In this document: one piece after another, positions 19,352 to 28,227 of the stretch | How positions within the stretch are numbered: position 1 is the first letter of the stretch | How the letters are laid out: every line of letters starts with the position of its first letter | Source: Prevotellaceae bacterium | GTDB lineage: Bacteria > Bacteroidota > Bacteroidia > Bacteroidales > Bacteroidaceae | Assembly: GCA_003150315.1 (NCBI GenBank) | Contig: QAML01000091.1 | Span: 1-64,000, forward strand | Direction of reading: 5' to 3' | Length of the DNA: 64,000 nt | Notes under the pieces: model-generated | Database searches by the model: none | The model's input: the letters and a program-made list of their open reading frames with translations, nothing else | What the model was told of the DNA's origin: nothing | Made by a program: the position numbers and the translations under genes

Positions 19352-19923
19352 AAACTATGAATTAATAATGTTAAACAGTATCTTTCTTTATTGCCGACGG
19401 ATATGGAGTGTCCGACGGTTTTCGATATTTAATTTTCGCTTTAGATTCCGTGTTATTGTATATTTACACACACAAATATGTAAAAATACTTTCGAACGGC
19501 AAAAACTTTTCTCCGAAAACTTCGTTTTGCAATGAAAATTTTTGCAATCAAATGCTTTTGAGAGTTATGAAATTGCAAAACGCAGTTTTTCTTTGTGCAT
19601 CATATTGCAGAAAATCCTGACATTTCCTTCAATTTTTCTTTGGCAAATGTTAATGCAGAGGACTTGCGGGAGGGAATTTCCGTTCCCTCCCCCTTTGTTT
19701 GCTTTCAGGTAATGTGTGAGTTAGTGAATCTTGTTTTCTTTTTCCGTTTTATTATGCCACAAATATAATGAAAATATTTTTCAATCGCATAAATGTTTTT
19801 TTCAAAATCTTCGTTTTCCGTACAAAAATATTCACGGGCAGGCATACATGCCGAAAAACGTGCAAAATTCCCGTTCAATTTCGGGACATTCGTGCATGTT
19901 GCGAAAGCTATTTCACGACACGG
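19352..19923. other. AT-rich gene-free stretch
   Basis: The upstream region of the 1195-residue gene has no credible ORF. It should hold that gene's promoter, but I cannot name a convincing -7 box. A T-rich segment (19480-19680) shows no clear fold. Confidence 0.4.
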
Positions 19924-20072
19924 AAAAACACACATGGCTTGTTGTAAAAAATACAAGCCATATATTTTAAAATACAAGCCATATATTTTAAAATACAAGG
20001 CACTTATTTTAAAATAAGTGCCTTGTATTTTTCGTCTTTCCAAATGTCTTATTTTCAACATTTTACAAAAGC
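19924..20072 (+). repeat. CPE copy E (expanded, extra s half-unit)
   Basis: Outer element ACACACATGGCTTGTTGT is followed by two tandem s half-units, then g and inverted g (19950-20032), then right flank CTTTCCAAATGTCTT and TTTTACAAAAGC. It is the longest core in the window, showing that half-units can be gained or lost singly. Confidence 0.92.
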
Positions 20073-20153
20073 ACCAAAAATCGCCTTATTTTGCCGCCTC
20101 TCAGCGCATTATGTAAAGCCTTTTTGCCTTTGCCCATGCGTCGGAAAACGAAT

Positions 20154-20190
20154 AAGTCCGGCGGAAACCTGTTCCGTCGGACTTATTTTT
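20154..20190. terminator. Hairpin, possible bidirectional terminator
   Basis: AAGTCCGGCGGAA / TTCCGTCGGACTT stem (one mismatch) around a short loop, with TATTTTTAT on the plus-strand side. It lies about 57 bases beyond the stop of the DUF5722 gene. The T tract is weak in the minus direction, so the assignment to that gene is uncertain. Confidence 0.5.
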
Positions 20191-20246
20191 ATATGTCCTG
20201 CCGCAGTAAAACGGCGGGATGTGATTTTGCCCCTATGCTGCGGAGA

Positions 20247-22532
20247 TTATTTCACAGTTCTGACGATGCCGTCCCAAGAAGAAATGCCTATGGTCTTGAG
20301 ATAGGGCGCAAATACTTCGTCTTCATTTTCTGTACCCGCCGCCTTCCATACATACCAAACGGGTTTGGGGTCGAGATCCTTGTAATCGCCGTCGGCATAA
20401 GCACGGAGACCGATACGGAGTCCGAACTCGGCGCGATTATCGCTCCAGTTGTGCCACTGCATTGCATCAATACCGTCGAGTTTTTGCAACTTTTTCCAAA
20501 TCCAAGCCGCGCCGGCAGCCTGTTTTGCAAGATCGGTCTCGCTGTACGACGGTGAGTTGGTGCCTTGTTCGGAGAAAACAAGCACACGTTTCGTGCCGTC
20601 CTTATAGAGATGCTCCTTCTTGAGAATCCAGGCGTTTATGACTTCGGGATTATAGAAAGTTACGTAAGCTGCATTGTTGTTGAATGTGGCATAATTCCTG
20701 TCATTAACCCAAAATTCGGGACGCAGCAAATTAATGGGGTAAGGGTGATAAGCAATTCCCCAACGGAAATCGCCTTCGGCATTGGAGTACTGCACATTCT
20801 GCTCGAGCATGGTGCGGGGTGAGTATTCGTTGCCAGATATGTACCATGTGTGGGTGTACGAACCAAGCACCGATGCATTCTGGTCGTACTGGCGCACAAT
20901 GTTATAGCACAAGCGCATGGATTTGATGTATCTGTCATAGAATCTCATCTCCGGCTGGCTGCCCATATTGGTCCATGTGTCGCCCTGGTCCACTTCGTTG
21001 TGCATAATCCAGTGATGAATGCGTCCGTTCTCGCCCGTGGAATAGCGTCTTGCAAGATAGTCGAGCGACGCAGCGTAATAGTTAGTAGCCAAAGCCGTTG
21101 TCATGTTAGGCATGGTGTAATATCCGCCTGTACATTCGGGGTCTGTGTATCCCGAACCCGTAGGCGTGAGAATAATAGCCTCAACCACGATGTCTTTTTT
21201 CTGGGCAGCCTTGAGAGTAGCGTCATATCCCGCAACACTTCCCGTATTAATGTAGTAAGTTCTGCCTCCGTAATAGTACGGTTGGGTGAATCCTCTGCCG
21301 CGCGTGGTGGAAATAATCGTGCTCAATACTATGTTCTGCGTAATACTATGAACATCGAGGCTTTCAAAATCGGCAATGTACTTGGAACCTCCGCCTGCGG
21401 CAATGCCTTTCTTGCCCTTGAACTCGCACTTCTCTGCCGAATATTTGGCAATAACGTCATCGGCATAACGCGCATGCGACACAAGAGTGTGAGTGCCGTC
21501 TTCGTTCACCTTGACAATGGCCCATTTCGAAATGGCACGGTCATAGTTCGGCAAAGTGCTGCGTTTCAACTTGCGCGGGAGCTTTATGGTAAATTCGCCG
21601 GTGGGAATGTCGGCGGTATATTCAAACTTCCTGGTTTCGGTAACGTCTTCGAACGGCGCAACGTCGGCAACAGCGAACTGTCCTTCGCCTACGCAGTTAC
21701 CGGTAATGGTAACAGTGTCGAAAGAAACGTCCACATTTGTTATTTTCGAATCGTATGAAGCCGAAAGATATTTGGTGAGATTTTGCGCCATAGTCTTCTT
21801 GGCTTTCTCAAGACTGTCGGCACGCGCCAGTTGTTCCTTCTCCGCGTCGGTCATTATGCGAATGCGGAAATGGCGAATGCTTATGTCCACTCCCGAAGCC
21901 GAACCGAAATCAAGACGCAAGCGGTCGCCTTTCTTACCCCAACCGAAAAGTTCGCGGTAATTCTTGATGTTGAATCTGAAAGTAGCCCATTCCGAGCCGA
22001 TTGTAGCCGGAATCTGCGAAGTTCTTGCCGAATTGGATTCGCTTACAGGGTCTGCGAAAAACACCTGAAGGTCGCTGACACCTTTGGGACAGCGATATTC
22101 GAAAGCAATTACGCACGAGTCGGACGGAAGGTCGGCTGTAAGAGTTTTTGTGAATATATACGGGTCGCCGCCTGTGGTGGAAAGCGAATAGACTTTCGAA
22201 TCTTCGTTATAAGAAACATTCATGTCGTGGTAAAGACTCGTGGTGTTGAACTCGGGATAAGAACTTTTGTCATATTCACCACTGAAAACTATACTGTCAA
22301 CCTTGGAACGCGAACGAAGAAGCAGCTGGTAACGCGAAGAATTATAGAGTTTGAACAAAGTTCCCGTGGTTCCGAAAGCAATACTATCGACCTCGGCAGC
22401 CGAAAAAGTGCCCAGCACCGCACCCTGACCGTAAACGGTTACGATTCTATCAGCCGTAACACTGGCTGCAAAGGCAGCAAACAGCGAAGCAAGGCAAAGC
22501 GGAATAATGTTTTTGCGTTTGAATAATTTCAT
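20247..22532 (-). CDS. Secreted DUF5722-type TIM-barrel protein, probable glycosidase
   Basis: The 761-residue protein has an N-terminal signal sequence (about 1-27). A short module with the 'VDSIAF...VDSIVF' pattern common in Bacteroidota secreted proteins follows, then a carbohydrate-binding-like beta domain (about 85-230) and a C-terminal TIM barrel (about 380-745). The barrel carries HHWIMHNEVDQG (likely acid/base Glu) and LVFSEQGTNS (likely nucleophile Glu), placed as in clan GH-A enzymes. I recognise the DUF5722 family, but its substrate is not established to my knowledge. The gene starts 6 bases after the stop of the 160-residue gene, so they form an operon. Confidence 0.82.
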   Translation of the reverse strand: MKLFKRKNIIPLCLASLFAAFAASVTADRIVTVYGQGAVLGTFSAAEVDSIAFGTTGTLFKLYNSSRYQLLLRSRSKVDSIVFSGEYDKSSYPEFNTTSLYHDMNVSYNEDSKVYSLSTTGGDPYIFTKTLTADLPSDSCVIAFEYRCPKGVSDLQVFFADPVSESNSARTSQIPATIGSEWATFRFNIKNYRELFGWGKKGDRLRLDFGSASGVDISIRHFRIRIMTDAEKEQLARADSLEKAKKTMAQNLTKYLSASYDSKITNVDVSFDTVTITGNCVGEGQFAVADVAPFEDVTETRKFEYTADIPTGEFTIKLPRKLKRSTLPNYDRAISKWAIVKVNEDGTHTLVSHARYADDVIAKYSAEKCEFKGKKGIAAGGGSKYIADFESLDVHSITQNIVLSTIISTTRGRGFTQPYYYGGRTYYINTGSVAGYDATLKAAQKKDIVVEAIILTPTGSGYTDPECTGGYYTMPNMTTALATNYYAASLDYLARRYSTGENGRIHHWIMHNEVDQGDTWTNMGSQPEMRFYDRYIKSMRLCYNIVRQYDQNASVLGSYTHTWYISGNEYSPRTMLEQNVQYSNAEGDFRWGIAYHPYPINLLRPEFWVNDRNYATFNNNAAYVTFYNPEVINAWILKKEHLYKDGTKRVLVFSEQGTNSPSYSETDLAKQAAGAAWIWKKLQKLDGIDAMQWHNWSDNRAEFGLRIGLRAYADGDYKDLDPKPVWYVWKAAGTENEDEVFAPYLKTIGISSWDGIVRTVK

Positions 22533-22538
22533 GACCGT

Positions 22539-23021
22539 TTACTTCTTGATGATTTTCTTTATGAGTTTTTTGCCGTCGCTCGTAACAACTTTTACAATAT
22601 ACACTCCGGCAGGGATTCCCGCTGTGGAAATGACAACCTCGGAATCGGTGGGCGTGAAACTTGAAAAGACCGAACCGTCGGAGGAAATAAGCGAAATGTT
22701 CTTGGGAACGGAAGAATTTGTAACCTTTACGGAACCGCCTTCATAAGAAATTTTCAGATTCTGAGCCTTTGCGCTCTCTATTCCAACGGGTAAGGAAGTG
22801 CGATGAAAGGTTATGTACGTAAAAGAAGAGTTTTCCACCGTAACCGTGTCCCCCTTAGTGGAAATAAGAGTGGTTTCGGTGGCACCGTTAATGATTTTGC
22901 GGATATTGCCCAGGGATGTTATGGGAACAAAGTTATTGCTCATGTAAACGTAAACGTCCGTGGCAGAAACCTGCAGGCTTACAGCCAAAGCCGAAGCCAT
23001 TAAAATATTCCTGATTCTCAT
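22539..23021 (-). CDS. Small secreted protein with type IX-like C-terminal sorting domain
   Basis: The 160-residue protein has a signal peptide (about 1-20), a short N-terminal beta module similar in pattern to the start of the DUF5722 protein (VYVYMSNNFVPITSLGNIRK), and a tail typical of Bacteroidota C-terminal sorting domains (VVISTAGIPAGVYIVKVV, then a lysine-rich end). Almost the whole mature protein is tail and short module, with no room for an enzyme. It is first in an operon with the DUF5722 gene. Its function is unknown; a carrier or surface anchor is possible. Confidence 0.75.
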   Translation of the reverse strand: MRIRNILMASALAVSLQVSATDVYVYMSNNFVPITSLGNIRKIINGATETTLISTKGDTVTVENSSFTYITFHRTSLPVGIESAKAQNLKISYEGGSVKVTNSSVPKNISLISSDGSVFSSFTPTDSEVVISTAGIPAGVYIVKVVTSDGKKLIKKIIKK

Positions 23022-23044
23022 TGGTTAGTATTGATAATTCTGCG

Positions 23045-23052
23045 CAAATTTA
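23045..23052 (-). promoter_or_regulatory. Probable -7 box for the small secreted protein / DUF5722 operon
   Basis: The minus strand reads TAAATTTG, matching TAnnTTTG, 24 bases before the ATG at 23021. Confidence 0.5.
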
Positions 23053-23106
23053 GACATTTACGTTATAAATCAGTTTGTTTTGGAAAAGAAATTATGTAAA
23101 TAATAT

Positions 23107-23156
23107 CAAAAACATCCGCCAAGCGATATGTTACCATGCTTAACGGATGTTTTTTG
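23107..23156 (-). terminator. Intrinsic terminator after the isomerase gene
   Basis: On the minus strand, CATCCGTTAAGC pairs with GCTTGGCGGATG around a 13-base loop and is followed by TTTTTG. It ends the oxidoreductase/isomerase operon. Confidence 0.8.
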
Positions 23157-23192
23157 CTTATAAATTGATTTGTTGAAAAGTCAAAGGCTTTT

Positions 23193-24032
23193 TCAGTGCA
23201 TTTCTTCAACCATGCGGTTGAAATTTTCTATGCTCTTTTTGATTGCGCCCATTAAGTCGCCTACTCTATACTCATATTCTATCACAAACCAGCCTTTGAA
23301 TTTCTGGCGTTTCAGTTCGCGGAGCAAAGATGGCATTTTAATTATTCCTTCTCCCCATATCGTGTCGTGCATGGATTCGAAATCGTCGCCGTCAACTATG
23401 TCCTTGAAATGAAGACTCACTATCCTGCCGTCAAGAACCCTCATGCACTCCAAAGGCATAAGCCCGCAGCGCAACCAGTGTCCCACATCGGCACAAGAAC
23501 CAAGGAGTTTGCTCCTATGGTTTATGGCATTGAGCAGATTCATAGGCGTCCAATATTCGGAAGGTTGGGGATGATTGTGAACAGAAATCTTTATGCCGGT
23601 TTTCTTTGCGAGACGTTCCACAAGATTCCAGTCTTCGAGCGCAGGCTCACAAGAAATGTAATCAAGTTTCATGGTTTTGGCAAAAGCAAATTCCCGTTCC
23701 CATTCGTCCGATTTGCCCGGAACGAAAACCCCGGTGCCTACTATTTTCACGCCTTTCGAGGCTGTGTATTTAAGAAGTTCCTTACAAGTGGAAACGTCAA
23801 GGTTGTAATCGAAAACCCTATCGCCCCATTTTCCGCCAATCTTCTGTCCGGGAAAAACTTCAAGGTACTTAACGCCGAGTTCAAGGCTTTTATCTATTAC
23901 GGTACAGAGATCCGTAGGATAGAAAGTGAATGTCTGCACGGCAAGATTCCATCCCATTTTTTCAGCTTTGGTTTTAGCCGATACGGAATAGGGCAGTAAC
24001 AGCAGCACAAGGATATAAAGTAATCGCTTCAT
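23193..24032 (-). CDS. Secreted sugar phosphate isomerase/epimerase-like TIM-barrel protein
   Basis: The 279-residue protein has a signal peptide (about 1-19) and a xylose-isomerase-like/AP-endonuclease-2 barrel. Metal-ligand-type segments are visible: YLEVFPGQK, YISCEPALEDW, ISVHNHPQPSEYW, GSCADVGHWLRCG, VSLHFKDI and FVIEYEYR near the end. The fold uses a divalent metal to isomerise or epimerise sugars. It follows the Gfo/Idh/MocA gene by 5 bases. This oxidoreductase-isomerase pairing is common in Bacteroidota operons acting on unusual sugars, often keto-intermediates, in the periplasm. The substrate is not readable. Confidence 0.85.
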   Translation of the reverse strand: MKRLLYILVLLLLPYSVSAKTKAEKMGWNLAVQTFTFYPTDLCTVIDKSLELGVKYLEVFPGQKIGGKWGDRVFDYNLDVSTCKELLKYTASKGVKIVGTGVFVPGKSDEWEREFAFAKTMKLDYISCEPALEDWNLVERLAKKTGIKISVHNHPQPSEYWTPMNLLNAINHRSKLLGSCADVGHWLRCGLMPLECMRVLDGRIVSLHFKDIVDGDDFESMHDTIWGEGIIKMPSLLRELKRQKFKGWFVIEYEYRVGDLMGAIKKSIENFNRMVEEMH

Positions 24033-24037
24033 GGCTC

Positions 24038-25558
24038 TTAGTCTTTGGGCATAGGCGGAAGCGAATAACCATTATGGTAAGTGTGCTTAATCCATTCGTT
24101 AACGAGGTCAAGAGCACTGAATTCTGCATAACGACGATCGAAACGCGGGTCGCCGTCTATGACTTTGAAATCATCGTAATTGACAATTTTTACTTTGTCA
24201 TTGGCGGAAATATTGGTAAACCTCATGTTTTCGCCGTCCCATTTGAGTTCTTTGTGAAGACCCGTGAGACCGGCGAGACGGGTAGCCATTACGCCCATAT
24301 CAACCATTTCGGTGAACGGACCGGAATACTCGAAATTCGAACAAGGCTGCACACGGTTCTTGGGAGATTCCTTGCAGGCGCGAATCCAATCCTGTTCGTG
24401 GGCGTTGGAATCCCAAATGCTTGCCACATCGCTCGTTACTACGCGGCGCAACTGGGGTTTAGGGTCTTTGAAGTCCTTCATGCGGCTTTTGGGGAGCAGT
24501 GTTGGATTCATGCCATAGCATCCCGTCATGATTTTTCCCTTTGAACCAATTATGAGGATTCCTCCGTTTTCATCGCCAAGCATATCACCTTCTTCGAGTT
24601 CCTCGGGACGCGGCGGCATAAGTCCGCCGTCATACCACGTAAGTTTTAATTCGGGCATTTCCACATTGCCTTTCTTGGGACGAGCCGGGAAAGTGTAAGT
24701 GATTACTTCGGCATATGGAGGCGAATAAAGGTTGCTGAGAGTTGAAGATGCTATTACTTTTGTGGGATATTTGAGATCGAGCGCAAGAACTGCGGGATCC
24801 ATTATATGGCAAGCCATGTCGCCCAAAGCACCTGTACCGAAATCATACCAGCCACGCCAATTCCACGGACAATACGAGGGATGATAGGGACGCATTTCCG
24901 CAGGACCTATCCATAAATTCCAATCGAGAGTGTCGGGTACCGCAGGAGTATCGGTAGGTTTCATTAATCCCTGCGGCCAAATGGGACGGTCGGTCCAGCA
25001 ATGCACTTCGCGCACCTCGCCTATCTCTCCTGACCAAATCCATTCGGCTACGCGCTTGTTCCATTCAAACGAACTGCCCTGGTTTCCCATTTGCGTTGCC
25101 ACCTTGTACTTCTTGGCGAGTTTCGTAAGCAGTCTTGCTTCATACACAGAGTGAGTGAGCGGTTTTTGAAGGTACACATGTTTTCCGAGAGTCATTGCAT
25201 GAGCGGCGATAACGGCGTGTGTATGGTCGGGAGTGGCTATCATCACTGCATCGATGCTTTTGCCCATACGGTCAAACATTTCGCGCCAATCCTTAAAGCG
25301 TTTTGCCTTGGGATAGTCGTTGAAAGTTTTCATGGCATACTTCCAATCCACGTCGCAAAGGGCTACAATGTTTTCGGTTTTCATGTTATGCATGTTTCTG
25401 CGCCCCACTCCGCCTACGCCGATGCCCGCAATGTTCAGTTTGTCGCTCGGTGCTTTATAGCCATAGGTTTTGCCGAGCACATTGCCCGGCACTATTGCGA
25501 AAGCAGCCGCACCCATGAGGCTGTCTTTCAAGAATTGTCGTCTCGATATATTTTTCAT
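24038..25558 (-). CDS. Gfo/Idh/MocA family oxidoreductase with Tat-type leader
   Basis: The 506-residue protein has an N-terminal twin-arginine-like leader (NISRRQFLKDSLMGAAAFA). The NAD(P)-binding Rossmann fold follows (IAGIGVGGVGRRN near 44-56), with PDHTHAVIAAHAM and LQKPLTHSVYEARLL, the catalytic EKP-type motif written QKP. The C-terminal beta-sheet domain has DMACHIMDPAVLAL. It should oxidise or reduce a sugar in the periplasm after export folded with cofactor. The family usually has EKP with the lysine catalytic; here Lys is kept and Glu is Gln, as seen in many Bacteroidota members. Confidence 0.88.
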   Translation of the reverse strand: MKNISRRQFLKDSLMGAAAFAIVPGNVLGKTYGYKAPSDKLNIAGIGVGGVGRRNMHNMKTENIVALCDVDWKYAMKTFNDYPKAKRFKDWREMFDRMGKSIDAVMIATPDHTHAVIAAHAMTLGKHVYLQKPLTHSVYEARLLTKLAKKYKVATQMGNQGSSFEWNKRVAEWIWSGEIGEVREVHCWTDRPIWPQGLMKPTDTPAVPDTLDWNLWIGPAEMRPYHPSYCPWNWRGWYDFGTGALGDMACHIMDPAVLALDLKYPTKVIASSTLSNLYSPPYAEVITYTFPARPKKGNVEMPELKLTWYDGGLMPPRPEELEEGDMLGDENGGILIIGSKGKIMTGCYGMNPTLLPKSRMKDFKDPKPQLRRVVTSDVASIWDSNAHEQDWIRACKESPKNRVQPCSNFEYSGPFTEMVDMGVMATRLAGLTGLHKELKWDGENMRFTNISANDKVKIVNYDDFKVIDGDPRFDRRYAEFSALDLVNEWIKHTYHNGYSLPPMPKD

Positions 25559-25587
25559 TTCATGTTTATTTAGGGAAAGTTATTTTC

Positions 25588-26532
25588 TTATTCGGCTTTG
25601 AAGAGATCTTTTATGCCGCCAATCGAACCAAGCATGTTTGTAGCCTCGATAGGCAGGTAAACGGTTTTTGTTTTATTGCCGCTCGCCACATTCTGAAGCA
25701 TCTGTATGTATTTTTGAGCCAGCAGATAATTGGCGGGATTGGTTGATTGTCCCACAGCCTCGGTTATGAGCTGCACGGCTTTGGCTTCGGCCTCGGCTTG
25801 TTTCACCTTGGCAGCCGCCACACCCTCGGCGTTCAGGATTTCGCGCTGTTTTTCTGCCTCGGCACGGTTAATGGTTGCCATTTTCTCACCTTCCGATTTC
25901 AGAATCGCGCTTTGTTTCTCACCTTCACTGTTAAGTATTTCGGCGCGTTTGTTGCGTTCTGCCTGCATTTGCTTTTCCATTGCCTGAAGCACGCTGAGCG
26001 GCGGATTTATGTCCTGAAGTTCCACACGGTTCACTTTTATGCCCCATTTGTTGGTGGCATCGTCGAGCACAGCGCGGAGTTTGGTGTTAATTGTATCGCG
26101 AGAAGTGAGAGTTTCATCGAGTTCCATCTCGCCAATTATGTTTCGCAGCGTGGTTTGAGTGAGTTTTTCTATTGCGTTGGGCAGATTGTTTATTTCGTAA
26201 ACCGCCTTGAAGGGGTCAACTATCTGGAAATACAAAAGTGCATTGATTTCGGTCTGCACATTGTCCTTGGTTATTACGTTTTGTTTGTCGAAATCGTAAA
26301 CCTGTTCGCGCAAATCTATTTCGGTTGAGTAATAGTAACGCTTGTTTCTCATTACTATTATGGTGCGTGCCTTGTCAATGAACGGCATTATGATGTTTAT
26401 GCCGGGATTGAGCGTTGCATGATAGCGTCCGAGGCGTTCTATGATTTTTGTGCTTGACTGGGGAATGATTGTAATGCTTTTGGCTACTATTACAATAGCC
26501 AGGAATACGAGTACTGCTAATACGTAAATCAT
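25588..26532 (-). CDS. SPFH/band 7 membrane protein (stomatin/QmcA-like)
   Basis: The 314-residue protein has one N-terminal membrane helix (1-22), an SPFH domain (about 20-200, RLGRYHATLNPGINIIMPF), and a long Ala/Glu-rich coiled coil (about 185-260, repeats of ILNSEGEKQ / ILKSEGEK). It forms oligomeric membrane scaffolds. It lies 37 bases downstream of the NfeD gene. SPFH and NfeD genes are paired in many bacteria and likely work together in membrane microdomain organisation. Confidence 0.93.
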   Translation of the reverse strand: MIYVLAVLVFLAIVIVAKSITIIPQSSTKIIERLGRYHATLNPGINIIMPFIDKARTIIVMRNKRYYYSTEIDLREQVYDFDKQNVITKDNVQTEINALLYFQIVDPFKAVYEINNLPNAIEKLTQTTLRNIIGEMELDETLTSRDTINTKLRAVLDDATNKWGIKVNRVELQDINPPLSVLQAMEKQMQAERNKRAEILNSEGEKQSAILKSEGEKMATINRAEAEKQREILNAEGVAAAKVKQAEAEAKAVQLITEAVGQSTNPANYLLAQKYIQMLQNVASGNKTKTVYLPIEATNMLGSIGGIKDLFKAE

Positions 26533-26569
26533 GGTGTTATGTTTTTAATGTTTGTTTATCTGAGAATTT

Positions 26570-27022
26570 TCAAGCCTCTGCGGGTTTTACGGTCAGTATG
26601 ATGCTTTCGTGTGAAATAACCACCACTTTCGTTCCCGCCGGGATGGCTTCTCCGCTTTCCGAAATACTGCGCCACATGTCGCCGTCTATGCCTACGTAGC
26701 CATAGCCGCCGGTTTTTATTTCTTCCTTCACTATTCCCGTTTTTCCGTCAAGGGCATCGGCATTGCTCTTGCGGGTTTTGCCGCCGCGAAAACGCTTCAA
26801 TGCTTTGGGACGTAGGAAAAAGAGACTTGCCACTGTGATTACGGAACACAGCACGAGGCACAAAGTGAAACTGCCGCCGCATGCCGCCGCCACTGCGGAA
26901 CACACCGCACCGGCAGCAAGGCAGAGCATGAAAAAGTCGCCTGCCATAAGTTCGAGCACAAGGAACACGAGAGCTGCCACTGCCCACATTTCCCATTGGT
27001 ATGTCATGAAAAATTCGTACAT
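26570..27022 (-). CDS. NfeD family protein
   Basis: The 150-residue protein has three hydrophobic segments in residues 10-75 and a C-terminal OB-fold of the NfeD type (about 90-148, GKTGIVKEEIKTGGYGYVGIDG). It is the short form without the ClpP-like protease domain. It is encoded directly before the SPFH gene, the typical partner. Confidence 0.9.
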   Translation of the reverse strand: MYEFFMTYQWEMWAVAALVFLVLELMAGDFFMLCLAAGAVCSAVAAACGGSFTLCLVLCSVITVASLFFLRPKALKRFRGGKTRKSNADALDGKTGIVKEEIKTGGYGYVGIDGDMWRSISESGEAIPAGTKVVVISHESIILTVKPAEA

Positions 27023-27070
27023 ATAGCTTTAAGGGTTAGTTTTTTGCTGTTTTTAATGTTTCAGGCGGCA

Positions 27071-27748
27071 TCAGTCCAAACGCAGACGATAACTGAACGT
27101 TAGTATTCCCGATATGTTCTTTCCGCCGTCCTTTCGGAAGTTTATGAAACCGAAGTCTGTTTGCACTCCAACAGCAAAAATGCGGTTGAATTCGTATGCC
27201 ACGCCCGCCGAAATGCCGCAATCGAAACGCCGCGTGCCTTTTTCCTTAAACGTGGACTTTTCGTAGTAAAAACGGTCCTGTAAATTCTTGTCGGTGTCGC
27301 CGCGCGTTTTGCGCTTCCCCCCTACTCCCACGGCGGCATAAGGTCCTGCCGAAAATTCTATGTAGTGGAGCGGAGCAACTTCAAGGTAATAGTTTGCCAT
27401 TACGGGCACTTCGACGTAGAACTTTCCGGTGCTGACGTTCTTGACTCCCATGAGAGGGTTGCCGTCCTCGTCGTTAACAATGTTACCCTTGTCATCGCGC
27501 ATGTAAACGCTCTCGTTCTTGTCCTTATATCCTTTGGCATAAAAAAACACCCCGGGTTCGATGCTGAAGTTTCCCGGTATTTCATACTCGTATGAAGCAC
27601 CAAGCTTAAAAGCTCCCACGTTGTCGGTGGAACTTCCGGTGTGCGAAGAAATTCCTCCGCCGATAGTGAAATTTACGCGCTGCGCGTGGACAGCCACAGT
27701 GCCTGCCGCCATTACGGAAAGGGAAAGGATTATGTGTTTCAGTGTCAT
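27071..27748 (-). CDS. Outer-membrane beta-barrel protein (PorT/OmpA-barrel-like)
   Basis: The 225-residue protein has a signal peptide (about 1-22, ending VHA) followed by alternating beta-strand segments with glycine and aromatic residues (FTIGGGISSHTG, FSIEPGVFFYAKG, IEFSAGPYAAVGVGG, and a final strand GILTFSYRLRLD). It fits the eight-stranded 'outer membrane protein beta-barrel' family. The function is unassigned. It lies 48 bases before the NfeD gene on the same strand, so it might share the transcript. Confidence 0.82.
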   Translation of the reverse strand: MTLKHIILSLSVMAAGTVAVHAQRVNFTIGGGISSHTGSSTDNVGAFKLGASYEYEIPGNFSIEPGVFFYAKGYKDKNESVYMRDDKGNIVNDEDGNPLMGVKNVSTGKFYVEVPVMANYYLEVAPLHYIEFSAGPYAAVGVGGKRKTRGDTDKNLQDRFYYEKSTFKEKGTRRFDCGISAGVAYEFNRIFAVGVQTDFGFINFRKDGGKNISGILTFSYRLRLD

Positions 27749-27986
27749 TGCATGATAATTTGGTGTAAAAGTAGCGATTTATTGAGAAACAAAGAGCATA
27801 GCCTCCAAAAAATTGTTTGCCGACAGCATCGGCAGCCGCACGAAACCCCGCCGGAGATGCAGGGAATGCAACCCGAAAAGCCCCGAAACCCATGTGTCGC
27901 GGAAACATACGGACACACTGCAACCGATGCCCTTAAAAGCCGCAAACAGGGCTTTTTAGAGAGCCGGAAAACGCCTCAAAAAACGT
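27749..27986. other. Gene-free stretch
   Basis: No credible ORF. One short hairpin (AAAAGCC / GGCTTTT, 27935-27955, followed by a T) looks terminator-like but has no plus-strand gene to serve. Confidence 0.4.
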
Positions 27987-28113
27987 CCTTTGTAAGTTAT
28001 TGCGTTTCAGATATTTGAAAAGGCGAAAAATACAAGCCATATATTTTAAAATACAAGGCACTTATTTTAAAATAAGTGCCTTGTATTTTTTGCTACATGC
28101 CTTATGTTTTTTT
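27987..28113 (-). repeat. CPE copy F
   Basis: The reversed flank (GTAAGTTATTGCGTTTCAGA) is on the left, then s, g and inverted g half-units (28029-28090), then a reversed outer element variant (GCTACATGCCTTATG). In the flank frame the core is g, inverted g, inverted s. It is located 3' of the helicase gene. Confidence 0.92.
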
Positions 28114-28227
28114 AGAAGCGTGAAAACGCTGTGATTTCACCCCCTGCCGACAGGGTGTTCAGGAATCAAAAATCCCGGTTTCCGCACCCCGGAAATTTGT
28201 AGCGGAACACGACTGCAAAAGACTTTA

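Noticed and set aside
27935-27956. Plus-strand terminator hairpin
   Set aside because: Short stem, weak T run and no plus-strand gene upstream to terminate.
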